The position numbers were made by a program, and so were the translations under genes. This document shows positions 51,856-61,145 of a DNA stretch of 64,000 nucleotides, in pieces. Every line of letters starts with the position of its first letter. Within the stretch, counting starts at the first letter, position 1. Source of the DNA: an uncultured Alphaproteobacteria bacterium (GTDB lineage Bacteria > Pseudomonadota > Alphaproteobacteria > Rs-D84); contig CALXMR010000004.1 of assembly GCA_944389525.1 (NCBI GenBank), positions 1 through 64,000 on the forward strand. Reading direction: 5' to 3'. The notes below the pieces were generated by a model. That model saw nothing but the letters and a program-made list of their open reading frames with translations, searched no databases and was not told the origin of the DNA.

Positions 51856-54454
51856 CGTTAATCCTGAATATTGGGTCTGTTGATTCTTTGGCCAGTACGC
51901 GCCATAATTGTGTATGCCATGCGATTTCGGACGGTGTTGTAGATGAATATCCGTATATGTACAATCTGTCGCGTGCACGTGTCATCGCAACATACAACAA
52001 TCGATAGTATTCTGCAATCTGGGTTTGACGCAATGCGTCCGCAGCAATGGCGCGCCCCATGCCATTGTCGGCGCGCGGTGACCACAACCATGCCAACGGC
52101 AGATTTTGTCCGCGTGCGCGCAGATGTGGCGGTTGCGTTTCTGGGGGTATTGGTAATACGGAATCTGTTTCTGGGGTTTTAATTGTATCTATTAAAAACA
52201 CAACCCGTGATTCCAGACCCTTGCTGCCGTGGACGGTGACAACGCGCACCCCGGCTGATGCGTCCATGTCGCGTTTTATTTCGCTGGCCCCGGTTATAAA
52301 CCATTTCAGAAAGTGTCGCAATGTGCCTGTTTGTGTGCGTTCGTATGACAGACAGATTGTCATAAATTCTTCCAGTGGGTCGATTATCTGGTCGCCCAGC
52401 GCGGCAATCATGCTGGCGCGTGTGTCGTTGTCGGACAGAACCCGTGAAAAAAATGAATACGGTGCCAATGTTTGCGACCATCCGATTATACAGTCCAGGC
52501 GCGCATAAATTTCAGGCATTTTTATACGAACTATGTCGTAAATCGTTGTTTGGGGCGTATTATTTTTTATTTTACATAAATTAAAAATATCGCGTTCGGT
52601 CAATCTGAAAATCGGGCTTTTTAATACGCAACATAAACTGTAATCATCGGCGTTATTAATGCAAAATCTGACCAGGTTCAACAGGTCGCGAACGGCGGGA
52701 AAATCCGGTAAAACAATTCTGTCACTGCCCGCGACAGGAATGTTGCGGCGTTTTAATTCGCGTACCATTGTCGGCGCCATTGGGGCGCGATTTTGTACCA
52801 GTATCATTATGTCGTTGGGCGCAAAATCACCGCCAGATACCAGTTCTTGTATTTTGTCTGCGATATCGGCAATATAGTCGTTAACCGCTTTATCATCGTT
52901 TTTCTTGCTGGTCAAACTGTGCAATTCGACCAAGCCGCCGGGTTCGTTACGAAAGCACGCATGCGGATTATTTTCAAAACCGCTTAGTCTGATTATTGTT
53001 TCGTCATTAAAAAATGTGTCAACGGCGCGCAATATCGGCGGTAAAGAACGAAAACTTTGTACCAATGGAATTTCGTGAATGGTGCGCATATTCTGTCGAA
53101 TTTGTGCGGATATTTCAGCACGGCTGAGTGCAAAAGCGCGTGGATCTGCACCTTGGAACCCGTAAATTGACTGCTTTGTGTCACCAACAACAAACAGTGA
53201 ATGTGGTGATTTGGCGGTGTCGCCATCAGTAAAGAAATCGCCCGCCAACATGCGTAAAATATTCCATTGCAGTGGACTGGTGTCTTGGGCCTCGTCTACT
53301 AAAATATGTGTTAATTTAATATTCAGTTGCGATAATACCCAGCCCATAGTTTCCGGATTCGAAAACAGTCGACATGTATATAAAATCAAATCTTCGAAAT
53401 CTAATAAATTATGGGCAATTTTTAAATCACGATAGATTTTTGCAAATGCGGCCGACAAATCAAATATAGACATCGTATCATTAAACAATTGCGTGGCCAG
53501 GTTTCTTTGGTCGATTTGATACACGCGTTCTTGTTCCGCAACCAGATAATCACGCTTGCTGACAGGCTGGCTTTTTTTGCCGTCTGTTTTCTTTATGTAT
53601 GCCAGTTTGTATTTTTCAAAATCTATCGTTTTATTAATGTATTGTTGTGTTAAATTAATAATGTTTATCAAGAATGCGGCCGGTTTTTTTGTACTTTTTA
53701 TCTCTGCTGTGGCCAATTCAATGATTTTTTCCAGTTTTTTGGGCGAAACATCTGTTTCAATCGGTGTATCCAGTTCTAAAAAATATCGCGCAGTATCAAT
53801 AAAATATTTGCGATAATTATCAATATTTTCAACTTGAAAAAAGTCTTTGTATCGCGCGCTGAGAATTTTTAACAAATCATCCAGATAGTGTTCGGAAACG
53901 CGGCCGACAATATGGGTGAATGCATCGCCGACCCGCGGGTCATTTGAAGTATTTATCAATTTTGCAAATGCGTCTTGTAACAATGCCCGTTGTGGTGCAT
54001 CCGATACCAGTGACCATGACGGTGATATGCCAGCCTCGATCGGAAAGCGGCGTAAAATTTCTTCGCAAAAGCCATGAATGGTTTTTATTTTTAATATTTC
54101 TGGGTTATCAATATAAAAAAAGAATATCTGGCGCGCGTGCGCCAAGTCATCTGGCGTTGGTGGTGTATTACTGGCAACGCCAGATAACAATTCGGCCAGT
54201 TCGTCATCTGGGGCCATTGCCCATGTACGCAGCGCAGACAAAATCCTGTTTCGCATTTCGCCCGCCGCCGCATTTGTATATGTCAGACACAATATACCGC
54301 AATCGTCCAGATTTTCCGTACGAAACAATATTCGCAACAAGCGTTGAACCAAAACACTGGTTTTACCGGTGCCGGCATTGGCCTGGACCCAGATATTTTC
54401 TGTGGGATTTGCGGCCGCATCTTGGTTTGGCGAAAGTGTGCGTTTTTGTGTCAT
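51845..54454 (-). CDS. addA: AddA-type UvrD/RecB superfamily helicase lacking its nuclease domain
   Basis: The 869-residue SF1 helicase has Walker A ANAGTGKTSVL (residues 25-35), LCLTYTNAAAGEMRNRI, Walker B VDEAQDTSPLQW, VGDTKQSIYGFQGADPRAF, VRVVTVHGSKGLESRVVF and LLYVAMTRARDRLYIYG. It ends right after the helicase core, where normal alphaproteobacterial AddA (about 1150 residues) continues into a nuclease. That domain follows as the overlapping downstream gene. addB is not adjacent. Confidence 0.88.
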   Translation of the reverse strand: MTQKRTLSPNQDAAANPTENIWVQANAGTGKTSVLVQRLLRILFRTENLDDCGILCLTYTNAAAGEMRNRILSALRTWAMAPDDELAELLSGVASNTPPTPDDLAHARQIFFFYIDNPEILKIKTIHGFCEEILRRFPIEAGISPSWSLVSDAPQRALLQDAFAKLINTSNDPRVGDAFTHIVGRVSEHYLDDLLKILSARYKDFFQVENIDNYRKYFIDTARYFLELDTPIETDVSPKKLEKIIELATAEIKSTKKPAAFLINIINLTQQYINKTIDFEKYKLAYIKKTDGKKSQPVSKRDYLVAEQERVYQIDQRNLATQLFNDTMSIFDLSAAFAKIYRDLKIAHNLLDFEDLILYTCRLFSNPETMGWVLSQLNIKLTHILVDEAQDTSPLQWNILRMLAGDFFTDGDTAKSPHSLFVVGDTKQSIYGFQGADPRAFALSRAEISAQIRQNMRTIHEIPLVQSFRSLPPILRAVDTFFNDETIIRLSGFENNPHACFRNEPGGLVELHSLTSKKNDDKAVNDYIADIADKIQELVSGGDFAPNDIMILVQNRAPMAPTMVRELKRRNIPVAGSDRIVLPDFPAVRDLLNLVRFCINNADDYSLCCVLKSPIFRLTERDIFNLCKIKNNTPQTTIYDIVRIKMPEIYARLDCIIGWSQTLAPYSFFSRVLSDNDTRASMIAALGDQIIDPLEEFMTICLSYERTQTGTLRHFLKWFITGASEIKRDMDASAGVRVVTVHGSKGLESRVVFLIDTIKTPETDSVLPIPPETQPPHLRARGQNLPLAWLWSPRADNGMGRAIAADALRQTQIAEYYRLLYVAMTRARDRLYIYGYSSTTPSEIAWHTQLWRVLAKESTDPIFRINDDK

Positions 54455-54563
54455 TCTGGCCTTGCTTTATTTATGGGATTTTAGTATATATTTCATAGAA
54501 CTGCAAGAATATATCAGGCGCGTGTGAACAGCGCGTGAAACAATAATACCGTGGGGGGATTTT

Positions 54564-56489
54564 ATGTTATCAATTCAGACAATTTGGATTATTTGTGGTG
54601 TGGCGGCCGGACTGTTTGTTGTCGCGATGGCGGTGGTGTTTTTTGTTTCACGAAAATCACAGCGCGTTATGCAATCTGTATTGAATATAATGACACGGCC
54701 AGAACACGCCCGGGTCCAGGATGCGGTGCGGGTCTTGAACAGTATTATGGCAGATGAAATGGCCAAACTGGAATCTGTGTTCAATGCAATTCGGGATTCT
54801 TTGAATGCCCAGATTACGGTTGCCCAGGGGTTACAACAATCACTGGGGCAGCAAAATGAAAAACTGGTTGCGACCGCAGATGATGCCACAAAAAAATTGG
54901 CCATAATGGCCCAGCGGTTGGATAACACGGTATCCGATTTGCGCGGGGTTGTTGAATCGTCCAGTTGGGGCGATGTTGAAATGTCCACCGACAGATTCAG
55001 CGCAACTGTAAATGACTTGATGGCAAAGATTGATGCCACAACCCAGGATACAACCGAACGCACATCGCAAATCCAGGCGCGCATTGAATCATGGATTGCA
55101 TCGGCCGAAACAATGTCGCAACAATTAAAATCTGAATTTGAATCTAATTCAGAACAAATGAAAACAGCGGCGTCTGAATACGAAAACATGGTTCAAAAAA
55201 TAGACGAATTGGCCACCACAACCGCAACAGGTTTCGATAATGTAAAAACCGCGTCCGCCGGGTACGAAGATGTTATGAACCGCAATAATGACGCACTGGA
55301 TAAACATCTGGAAAAAATGGATGCGTTTGCAAAGCAGTCCAAGAAGCATTTGACCAACCAGATGAATACATTGACCAATACGGCAAATGTTGTCGGCGCC
55401 CAGGTTCGTTTGGCCGAATCATCTATTGATAAACAGGTTCATAAATTGGGCAGCGCGGTAGAGCAGCTGATGACCACAGGGACATCGACAGAAAATTCTG
55501 TGCGCAATATATCAACAGAATTATCCACGCTGACCAATCGGTTCAACGGTGAAATCAAAGATTTTGCCACCGGGGTTGTATCTGAATTAAAAACTGTTTC
55601 GGGTGTTGCGAATACCACATTGGAAAACACCAAGACCGCCGCCGGGGCGTTTTCAGAATCTGTGCGCACGATGGCGACCGGGGTGCGCGAGACACTGATA
55701 GAAATGAATACCGCACATACACAGTTGTCTGGCCAGTCGGCGAATCTGATAAAAATGTCGGCAGAAACCACGGCACAATTGCAACCATTGTCGGAACTGA
55801 TAGAAAAGTATTTTTCTGCCCTGCCCGATTTGGCGCGGGATTCGGTCGAAACGGGTGATAACCTGCAAAAGATTGTTGCATCGCTGAATGAAAAAATAGA
55901 ATTGATGAAATCTACGGTGGCGGAATCAACAACAACTATTGCGGATTCGGCCGTAAAATTAGAAGATTTGGCCAGCACATCGCGGCAGCAAATGATCGAT
56001 TTGATGTCTGATTATGCCAAGGCAGTCAATACTATGCAGACATTGAACAAACAAATGATGGTTGCGCGCGCAACTGCGCCAATGGATGCAATGGGGGCAA
56101 CGCCTGCGCCCGCATTTGGTCGCATCAGCAGCCAGGATTTTTTAAAGCAAAGTGAACGCCTGTTTGAAAAAATGCACGAACAAACACTGGACTTGACACG
56201 CGCAACTGGGGCCGAAATACCGGATGTTGTGTGGAAAAAATATCACGGTGGTGACAAGACGATATTTTCAAAATGGTTGGCGAAAATGATGGGCGCGGCG
56301 GATAAAAAACAGATACGCGATATGTTAAAATCTGATGCCGTATTCCGGTCCCAGGCAACCCAGTTTGTGCGCAGTTTTGATAAAGTCTTGGCGGGTGCAA
56401 AACAGGCCGATAACGCAGATAAATTGGCCGCAACATTAATGAAAACAGATCTGGGGCAAATTTATATCGCGTTAAAGGGACATGTGTAA
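54564..56489 (+). CDS. Membrane-anchored coiled-coil protein (641 aa)
   Basis: The N-terminal transmembrane helix (about residues 7-28) is followed by about 450 residues of almost continuous Thr/Ser/Ala-rich coiled coil. Its repeating pattern is reminiscent of methyl-accepting chemotaxis proteins or apolipoprotein-like rods. A compact C-terminal domain of about 120 residues (VVWKKYHGGDKTIFSKWLAK onward) completes it. No HAMP or chemoreceptor hairpin tip is visible. A six-G ribosome binding site precedes ATG. It may organise the envelope or a cytoplasmic scaffold; function is unknown. Confidence 0.78.
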   Translation: MLSIQTIWIICGVAAGLFVVAMAVVFFVSRKSQRVMQSVLNIMTRPEHARVQDAVRVLNSIMADEMAKLESVFNAIRDSLNAQITVAQGLQQSLGQQNEKLVATADDATKKLAIMAQRLDNTVSDLRGVVESSSWGDVEMSTDRFSATVNDLMAKIDATTQDTTERTSQIQARIESWIASAETMSQQLKSEFESNSEQMKTAASEYENMVQKIDELATTTATGFDNVKTASAGYEDVMNRNNDALDKHLEKMDAFAKQSKKHLTNQMNTLTNTANVVGAQVRLAESSIDKQVHKLGSAVEQLMTTGTSTENSVRNISTELSTLTNRFNGEIKDFATGVVSELKTVSGVANTTLENTKTAAGAFSESVRTMATGVRETLIEMNTAHTQLSGQSANLIKMSAETTAQLQPLSELIEKYFSALPDLARDSVETGDNLQKIVASLNEKIELMKSTVAESTTTIADSAVKLEDLASTSRQQMIDLMSDYAKAVNTMQTLNKQMMVARATAPMDAMGATPAPAFGRISSQDFLKQSERLFEKMHEQTLDLTRATGAEIPDVVWKKYHGGDKTIFSKWLAKMMGAADKKQIRDMLKSDAVFRSQATQFVRSFDKVLAGAKQADNADKLAATLMKTDLGQIYIALKGHV

Positions 56490-56510
56490 ATTAATTTGGT
56501 TGATCAGTAA

Positions 56511-56537
56511 AAAAAATCGCCCAAATGGGCGATTTTT
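56511..56537. terminator. Bidirectional terminator
   Basis: The stem AAATCGCCC/GGGCGATTT with A and T flanks lies between the coiled-coil gene and accDA. Confidence 0.85.
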
Positions 56538-58281
56538 AATGTTCTGTTTCGGCGTCATGTGGTGGCGCACAAAAGTCAACATCGCGCGTCATTGCCAAAA
56601 ATTTTTCCGCACGCCGCGCAGGCAGTTCATCCACAGGGATTTTTTGCAAATCTGTAATTTGGTCGGCAACCGCAGTAGACAATAATTCCATGGTCGTTTG
56701 CCAATCAGTGTGCGCGCCACCAGATGGTTCATCAATAATCTGGTCGATGATATTCAAATCTGCCATGTCGCGTGCGGTTAACTTCATCGCGGCGGCGGCA
56801 GTGGCCTTGTACTTATTATCTTTCCACAAAATACTGGCGCAAGATTCAGGTGCAATCACCGAATAAATCGTGTTTTCCAGCATTAATACACGGTCGCCCG
56901 TCCCAATTGCAATTGCGCCACCGCTGCCCCCTTCGCCGACATTAACGGCGACATACGGTGTTTTTATTGCCAGCCCCGTTGATATTGATGCGGCGACCGC
57001 CTGGGATTGACCGCGTTCTTCGGCGGCACTGCCCGCGAATGCGCCCGCGGTATCGAACAAAGTAATTACTGGCAGATTCAATTTTTCGGCCAGGCGCATT
57101 AAACGCTGGGCCTTGCGATAACCTTCGGGATTGGGCATGCCAAAACGATGGAACTGGCGCGTTTCGATGGTGCGTCCTTTTTCTTGACCGATAATGACAG
57201 CCGGAATTCCGCGCCAAAATCCGATTCCCCCACACATTGCCGGATCTTCGCCAAACAATCTGTCGCCGGCCAAGTATGTCCAGTCTTCTACAATGCCGTT
57301 AATATAATCTAGGAAGTGTGGCCGGTTTTCATTACGCGCCAACAGCACTTTATCATATGCGTCATTTTCACCCATGCCACGGACCTTTTTATTATCCGAT
57401 ACAGGTGTTGCAATGTTTATTTGTTTAGGCTCGCGTTTTTGCTTTGTCACCACGGCCAAAATCTTTTCCAGTTTTTCTTTCATTTCTGCGCGCGGGACGA
57501 CCATATCAACCATGCCGTGTTCGTACAGATAGTCCGCAGTCTGGAAATTAGACGGCAATTTTTCACGAATGTTTTGTTCAATTACACGCCGACCGGCAAA
57601 CCCAATGCGGGCGCCCTGTTCAGCGATATGAATATCCCCCAGCATTGCAAATGATGCCGTAACACCACCAAATGTTGGATCAGTTAATATCACAATGTAT
57701 GGAATTCCATTCGCGTGCAGTTTATTTACCGCGACCGTTGTGCGTGCCATTTGCATTAATGACAGTATGTTTTCTTGCATGCGGGCGCCGCCACTGCATG
57801 TGACCATTATAAATGGCCGATGTGTTTCAATTGCGTGTTCCATACTGGCAACAATGCCATCGCCCGCGGCACGGCCCATAGAACCCAACATAAAATCGCC
57901 GTTTAGTATACAAATTGTTGTTGGAATGCCGCCGATTATACCATCTGCGGTTGTGACGGCATCGTTGTATCCGGTTTCGGCGCGTGCCTCGTCCAGTCTT
58001 TCTTGATATGGTTTGCGGTCCGTGAATTTTAACGGGTCATCAGACACAATCGGCAGTTTTAATTTTTCCCATTCGTTATTATCAAACAGTAAATCAAACC
58101 GCTGTTTGGGCGTCATGATAAATGCGCGCCCACAACGCGGACAAATATAGTGATTTGTTTTGTAATCTTTGTAATACACTAAACGGCCGCAAGATTCGCA
58201 CTTTATCCACATCAGTCGGCGAATTCGATCATACCGTTCACGATTATGATTTTTTATTCCAGATTTTTTACCGAATAACAT
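56536..58281 (-). CDS. accDA: Fused acetyl-CoA carboxylase carboxyltransferase beta-alpha subunits
   Basis: The 581-residue protein contains AccD followed by AccA in one frame. The AccD part (about residues 1-285) has the zinc ribbon Cys28, Cys31, Cys47 and Cys50 and the carboxyltransferase block CSGGARMQENILSLMQMAR. The AccA part (about 300-581) has RQFHRFGMPNPEGYRKAQRLM, FDTAGAFAGSAAEERGQS and GEGGSGGAIAIG. It transfers carboxyl from biotin to acetyl-CoA, the first step of fatty-acid synthesis. The two subunits are normally separate genes in proteobacteria. Confidence 0.93.
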   Translation of the reverse strand: MLFGKKSGIKNHNRERYDRIRRLMWIKCESCGRLVYYKDYKTNHYICPRCGRAFIMTPKQRFDLLFDNNEWEKLKLPIVSDDPLKFTDRKPYQERLDEARAETGYNDAVTTADGIIGGIPTTICILNGDFMLGSMGRAAGDGIVASMEHAIETHRPFIMVTCSGGARMQENILSLMQMARTTVAVNKLHANGIPYIVILTDPTFGGVTASFAMLGDIHIAEQGARIGFAGRRVIEQNIREKLPSNFQTADYLYEHGMVDMVVPRAEMKEKLEKILAVVTKQKREPKQINIATPVSDNKKVRGMGENDAYDKVLLARNENRPHFLDYINGIVEDWTYLAGDRLFGEDPAMCGGIGFWRGIPAVIIGQEKGRTIETRQFHRFGMPNPEGYRKAQRLMRLAEKLNLPVITLFDTAGAFAGSAAEERGQSQAVAASISTGLAIKTPYVAVNVGEGGSGGAIAIGTGDRVLMLENTIYSVIAPESCASILWKDNKYKATAAAAMKLTARDMADLNIIDQIIDEPSGGAHTDWQTTMELLSTAVADQITDLQKIPVDELPARRAEKFLAMTRDVDFCAPPHDAETEH

Positions 58282-58283
58282 CT

Positions 58284-58565
58284 TTAATTCTCGTTCATTT
58301 TTTTTGTTAATTCGCGACTGGGCTTGAATAAAATAGTCGTACTGGCGTCCAAATGCATCGGCTGGCCGGTGCATGGATTATATCCAATTTTTGTTGCCCG
58401 AGCGCGCGGCTGAAATGTTCCGAAACCGCGAACTTCTATCCGATGGCCGGTGGCAACAGATTCAATCATATGGTCGGTAACAGTGTCCAGTATGGCCGCC
58501 GCGTCAGATGCACGCATATGCTTGAACTGGACCTGGATAGAACGGACAATATCAGAACGTTTCAT
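58284..58565 (-). CDS. ihfB: HU/IHF-family DNA-binding protein (IHF beta-like)
   Basis: The 93-residue protein has the HU/IHF fold. Helices are followed by GHRIEVRGFGTFQPRARATKIGYNPCTGQPM, whose Pro intercalates in bent DNA, and then FKPSRELTKKMN. The R.FGTF segment is closest to the IHF beta subunit. It ends 2 bases before the accDA start, so the two are co-transcribed. Confidence 0.85.
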   Translation of the reverse strand: MKRSDIVRSIQVQFKHMRASDAAAILDTVTDHMIESVATGHRIEVRGFGTFQPRARATKIGYNPCTGQPMHLDASTTILFKPSRELTKKMNEN

Positions 58566-58736
58566 GCTGTATTCCTTTGTTATATTTTGACCTGTATATT
58601 ATTTATATCTTTGTCCTTTTTATCAAGAATAAAGTTTTTTGTAAATTATGAAAAGGTTCTTGTGCATTGTTATTACTGAATAATGATACGATATAAATAT
58701 AAATTTATCAAGACACAAAAATGGAGGAATGCACAA

Positions 58737-59513
58737 ATGCACAACATGTTTGAACCGTGCCCATGTGCCGCCCATGACAATGCAAATACGGCACATGTCC
58801 CACAAATGCCGCTGATTGGTGATGCGGCCCCAGAATTTCTGGCAAATACAACCAATGGAACGGTGAATTTCCCAGCAGACTATGCGGGGCGTTGGGTGAT
58901 ACTGTTTTCTCATCCAGCTGATTTTACGCCCGTGTGTACATCTGAATTCATGACATTTCAATCAATGATAGACGAATTTCGTGCGCTGAATACAGACATT
59001 ATTGGGCTGTCGGTTGGGACACTGACCGGGCATCTGGCCTGGATACGCGCAATTCGTGAATTAGAATATCGCGATTGGCGCAATATGAGTATTACATTCC
59101 CAATCATAGATGATATGAACATGGATGTTGCCTACAAATATGGAATGATACACCATAATGCTGCTGATGGAAAAACAGTACGCGCAGTATTCATAATTGA
59201 TCCAAAGGGGATTATCCGCGCGATACTGTATTATCCATTAACCACTGGGCGCAATTTTAGCGAGATTCAGCGTTTATTGGTGGCGTTGCAAACAACTGAT
59301 GCGTTTCATGTATCCACACCCGCAGATTGGACCCCGGGCGAAGATGTTATTGTGCCGGCCCCGACTACAACAGCTGAGATGGATGCGCGGATGAGCAAAC
59401 AGAATAAATCACTGGATGTGCGCGCATGGTTCTTTGCGTTTAAAAAATTGGCGGCGGATACAATTATGTCAAAACTGTCCCAACGCCCATCGTCCAGACG
59501 CAAGAAAAATTAA
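58737..59513 (+). CDS. Peroxiredoxin (Prx6/1-Cys type)
   Basis: The 258-residue peroxiredoxin has the active site HPADFTPVCTSEF with peroxidatic Cys67. The long Prx6-type C-terminus includes LYYPLTTGRNF and TPADWTPGEDVIV. The first residues hold an unusual Cys-Pro-Cys (Cys8, Cys10), and the last 30 residues are basic. It reduces peroxides. GGAGG lies 9 bases from the chosen ATG. Its end overlaps the convergent alkyltransferase-like gene by 4 bases. Confidence 0.9.
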   Translation: MHNMFEPCPCAAHDNANTAHVPQMPLIGDAAPEFLANTTNGTVNFPADYAGRWVILFSHPADFTPVCTSEFMTFQSMIDEFRALNTDIIGLSVGTLTGHLAWIRAIRELEYRDWRNMSITFPIIDDMNMDVAYKYGMIHHNAADGKTVRAVFIIDPKGIIRAILYYPLTTGRNFSEIQRLLVALQTTDAFHVSTPADWTPGEDVIVPAPTTTAEMDARMSKQNKSLDVRAWFFAFKKLAADTIMSKLSQRPSSRRKKN

Positions 59514-59854
59514 AATACCAGCGGAAAATCCCGAATATCCATTGGCACGCCATCGCGTTCGGGATTCCATTGGAATTCGTCCATCTTGACGCGTTTATCA
59601 CGGGTGAACTTGATACCTTCGGATTTCAGGGCCTTGTATTGCTGTTCAAAAAATCCGGCACCACACAGGCTGCCGTCTTTAAAGACCACGCGATGCCATG
59701 GCAAATGCCAACTGTTTTTATTGTTGGACGCATATCCCACAAAACGCGCCATGCGCGGGCGCCCAATCATGCGTGCAATTTGCCCAAATGTTGCCACCCG
59801 CCCCGCCGGGATTCGTGCGACAATATCATAAACCTGTTCGTTAAATGATTTCAT
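59510..59854 (-). CDS. Alkyltransferase-like protein (ATL)
   Basis: The 114-residue protein has the MGMT DNA-binding fold (GRVATFGQIARMIGRPRMARFVG). Trp53 replaces the reactive Cys in LPWHRVV, the hallmark of ATL proteins. These bind O6-alkylguanine and recruit nucleotide-excision repair rather than reversing the damage. The ATG before KSFNEQVYD gives the usual start. Confidence 0.88.
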   Translation of the reverse strand: MKSFNEQVYDIVARIPAGRVATFGQIARMIGRPRMARFVGYASNNKNSWHLPWHRVVFKDGSLCGAGFFEQQYKALKSEGIKFTRDKRVKMDEFQWNPERDGVPMDIRDFPLVF

Positions 59855-59959
59855 GTCAGTAATATTGTATCGCCTTGTGTAAAAAATCAAATTGTTTTTA
59901 ATTGGATGGATAAAAAACTAGTTTGACTGTGCTTATATAAAAGATATACAATTTCAGTG

Positions 59960-60397
59960 ATGAAAAAGTTGCGTTGTTTATTTATTTTTCTATTGCTGTC
60001 TGTGATGGGTGGATGTGCCATTGCCAATGATATAACTCGTGATTGGGGCGGTATTTGGCAATTGAACGGCGCAGATGGTGATTTGGGCGGCAAAATGGAA
60101 ATATACAACTGTACCGACACGGAATGTGATTTTACAATACAATCGTGGTATAAACTGCATACTTGTGAAGCGAACGGTGTGATTATATTAAAAACACCAA
60201 CCCATGCTGTGTATAATTCAAAAAAATATATGTATGACAAGTCCAAAGATTTGGAATATTTTGTTCCGGTTGGAATTAATTTTGAATTATTGCCAAACGG
60301 TAATCTGAACCTGGAATATAAAAATCCAGATTCAGATGATGCATTTTGTGGTATGTCGGCCACGCTTGAGGGCGTGTGGATAAAACAAACCAATTAA
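59960..60397 (+). CDS. Lipoprotein or exported protein (145 aa), hypothetical
   Basis: The N-terminus (CLFIFLLLSVMGGC) fits a lipobox with lipidation at Cys. The mature part is beta-rich with five further cysteines (YNC, TEC, HTC, FCGM) and contains the segment WGGIWQLNGADGDLGGKMEI. Its 3' end overlaps the end of the convergent GH108-like gene. Periplasmic location and position make it a candidate inhibitor of that enzyme, which is only an inference. Confidence 0.65.
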   Translation: MKKLRCLFIFLLLSVMGGCAIANDITRDWGGIWQLNGADGDLGGKMEIYNCTDTECDFTIQSWYKLHTCEANGVIILKTPTHAVYNSKKYMYDKSKDLEYFVPVGINFELLPNGNLNLEYKNPDSDDAFCGMSATLEGVWIKQTN

Positions 60398-61143
60398 TAT
60401 GATTTTGTTCGTTGTGTCCACCCGCCTTGGGCCGTTGGCCAGTTTGACATAGTTTGTAATGATTGTATTCTGTTGTCTATCAGTGATTTCATAAAATCAT
60501 TTATTTTGCTGTTCGGAATTGCATTTAATGCAGTTATCGTTTGCTTGCCCAGATATCCTGTTTCAGGTAAATTGGCATTCATTTGGTCATTTAATGTTTG
60601 TTGGACTGTTTTTGTTGGAATGATTGGACCACTCATGACACTCATGTCAAATACTGCGTTCCGTATGCGTGGGTTATTTATTTGCGGTATATTGGTGTTA
60701 TCCCAGTATTCAGCCTTGTATATTTCGCGTGCTTGTTCTGGTGTTAAATCTTTTACGTCAGATGGCATGTTTGATTCTGGGTGTTTTGCAGAATAATTGA
60801 TCAGTGTAGTTTGTGTAATCCCCATATTGGTTGGTTCGTCATCAATTTGATTGCTGCCATCAGTATAACCGCCCTCGCGTTCTGCAAGTTTTTCATAAGC
60901 CATATCAAAGTTTTTATCATCAGTATCATTTTTCATCGCTTCAGTCCTCTTATACATTTTACTCTTTATCGTGTTTCCTTGGTCGTCAATGGTATCTTCG
61001 GTGATATAGCAACGACAATTCGGATGTACCGGTATTTCGGGAATGTCTGATTCATTAAAAAAACACTGTTTCGTCCAGTGCGGCACATTCATCGCACGTA
61101 CCATCGGTCCCTTCGCTGTGCCATCGCCATCTAGACCTAGCAT
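60394..61143 (-). CDS. GH108-like lysozyme with HPNCRC-containing N-terminal segment
   Basis: The central part (about residues 78-240) matches the GH108/ZliS muramidase family. The putative catalytic Glu90 is in LAEREGGYTDGSNQID, followed by DEPTNMGITQTTL and YWDNTNIPQINNPRIRNAVFDMSV. The C-terminal peptidoglycan-binding type tail has GYLGKQTITALNAIP. The N-terminus (residues 1-50) ends in VHPNCRCYI, a motif of phage MuF/gp7-type head proteins, which can carry C-terminal toxins. The frame has a stop 6 codons upstream, so the gene looks truncated. A peptidoglycan-degrading effector or phage remnant is likely. Confidence 0.72.
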   Translation of the reverse strand: MLGLDGDGTAKGPMVRAMNVPHWTKQCFFNESDIPEIPVHPNCRCYITEDTIDDQGNTIKSKMYKRTEAMKNDTDDKNFDMAYEKLAEREGGYTDGSNQIDDEPTNMGITQTTLINYSAKHPESNMPSDVKDLTPEQAREIYKAEYWDNTNIPQINNPRIRNAVFDMSVMSGPIIPTKTVQQTLNDQMNANLPETGYLGKQTITALNAIPNSKINDFMKSLIDNRIQSLQTMSNWPTAQGGWTQRTKSY

Positions 61144-61145
61144 AT

